Source of the DNA: Eggerthellaceae bacterium
Lineage (GTDB): Bacteria; Actinomycetota; Coriobacteriia; Coriobacteriales; Eggerthellaceae
DNA: 32,551 nucleotides
Direction: 5' to 3'
Assembly (NCBI GenBank): GCA_017459925.1
Contig: JAFUCC010000013.1
Span: 1 to 32,551 of the forward strand
Below are positions 32,499 through 32,551 of this stretch, piece after piece. Both the position numbers and the translations under genes were made by a program. The notes under the pieces were generated by a model, which was given only the letters and a program-made list of their open reading frames with translations, was not told the origin of the DNA and searched no databases. How positions within the stretch are numbered: the stretch's first letter is position 1; each line of letters begins with the position of its first letter.

Positions 32499-32551
32499 AA
32501 CCCCAGCCCAGGGGGCTACCCCTCGCGAAATCGAAAAAGCGATGCGCGTAC
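32499..32551. other. Right-end non-coding segment, probable part of the cos region
   Basis: 53 bases after the HNH gene. It contains CCCAGCCCAGGGGGCTACCCCT, a partly self-complementary GC-rich stretch, and an A-rich segment with ATCG/CGAT. In a circular molecule it would join position 1 and complete the non-coding gap before the terminase genes. No gene or terminator was recognised. Confidence 0.4.

Noticed and set aside
1..32551. CRISPR arrays and insertion sequences
   Set aside because: No spaced repeat array and no transposase or terminal inverted repeats were seen.

Overview
The window looks like the complete or nearly complete genome of a temperate siphophage, or its excised or circularised prophage. 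The likely host is a high-GC Gram-positive bacterium. Support comes from strong AGGAGG-type ribosome sites, a HK97-type head module, a Dit/Tal tail tip, an XkdX-like protein, an Amidase_5-type endolysin with choline-binding-like repeats, and a serine integrase. I infer a gut Coriobacteriia host (Eggerthella/Collinsella relatives), but no host gene is present to prove it. The HNH gene at the right end and the terminase genes at the left end would be neighbours in a circle, which suggests a cos-type phage cut near its packaging site.

Layout. 139-5661: zinc-ribbon protein, small and large terminase, portal, ClpP-like prohead protease, HK97-fold capsid protein. 5684-9320: connectors, tail terminator candidate, major tail protein, and tail assembly chaperones with a CCCTTTA -1 frameshift site. 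9313-16843: tape measure, Dit, Tal and three tail-tip or fibre-associated proteins, one carrying an exact 63-bp tandem repeat. 16855-19942: a complete diversity-generating retroelement (DGR), made of a C-type-lectin-like target gene with a terminal variable repeat (VR), a hairpin just after it, an Avd-like accessory gene, the template repeat (TR) and a YMDD reverse transcriptase. 19944-21951: small genes, holin candidates, endolysin and a small secreted protein, ending in a rho-independent terminator. 21953-24638 (minus strand): serine integrase, a six-TM voltage-gated-type K+ channel overlapping the integrase start, and a cI-like repressor. 24639-24739: divergent control region with two matching operators. 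24740-32498 (plus strand): Cro-like regulator, structured leader, small early genes, an amber-interrupted gene, ParB-like protein, a full tyrosine recombinase, DnaD/DUF4373-like replication protein, an iteron-like array, nuclease and small hypotheticals, and HNH endonuclease.

How it works together. The repressor probably binds the two GTAAGTNNNACTTRAC sites and shuts off a rightward programme that runs through the early genes, across the HNH/terminase junction and through the late genes to the terminator at 22047-22082. In the lysogen the minus-strand repressor, channel and integrase genes are the obvious candidates for expression. The DGR would rewrite the last roughly 41 codons of a tail-tip protein, probably changing receptor specificity. 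All 13 VR/TR differences fall on TR adenines, the expected signature of mutagenic retrohoming.

The most notable points are the DGR and its departures from the usual pattern, the channel gene coupled to the integrase, two unrelated integrase-type recombinases in one small genome, the amber-interrupted early gene, and an attP-like inverted repeat inside the integrase 3' end.
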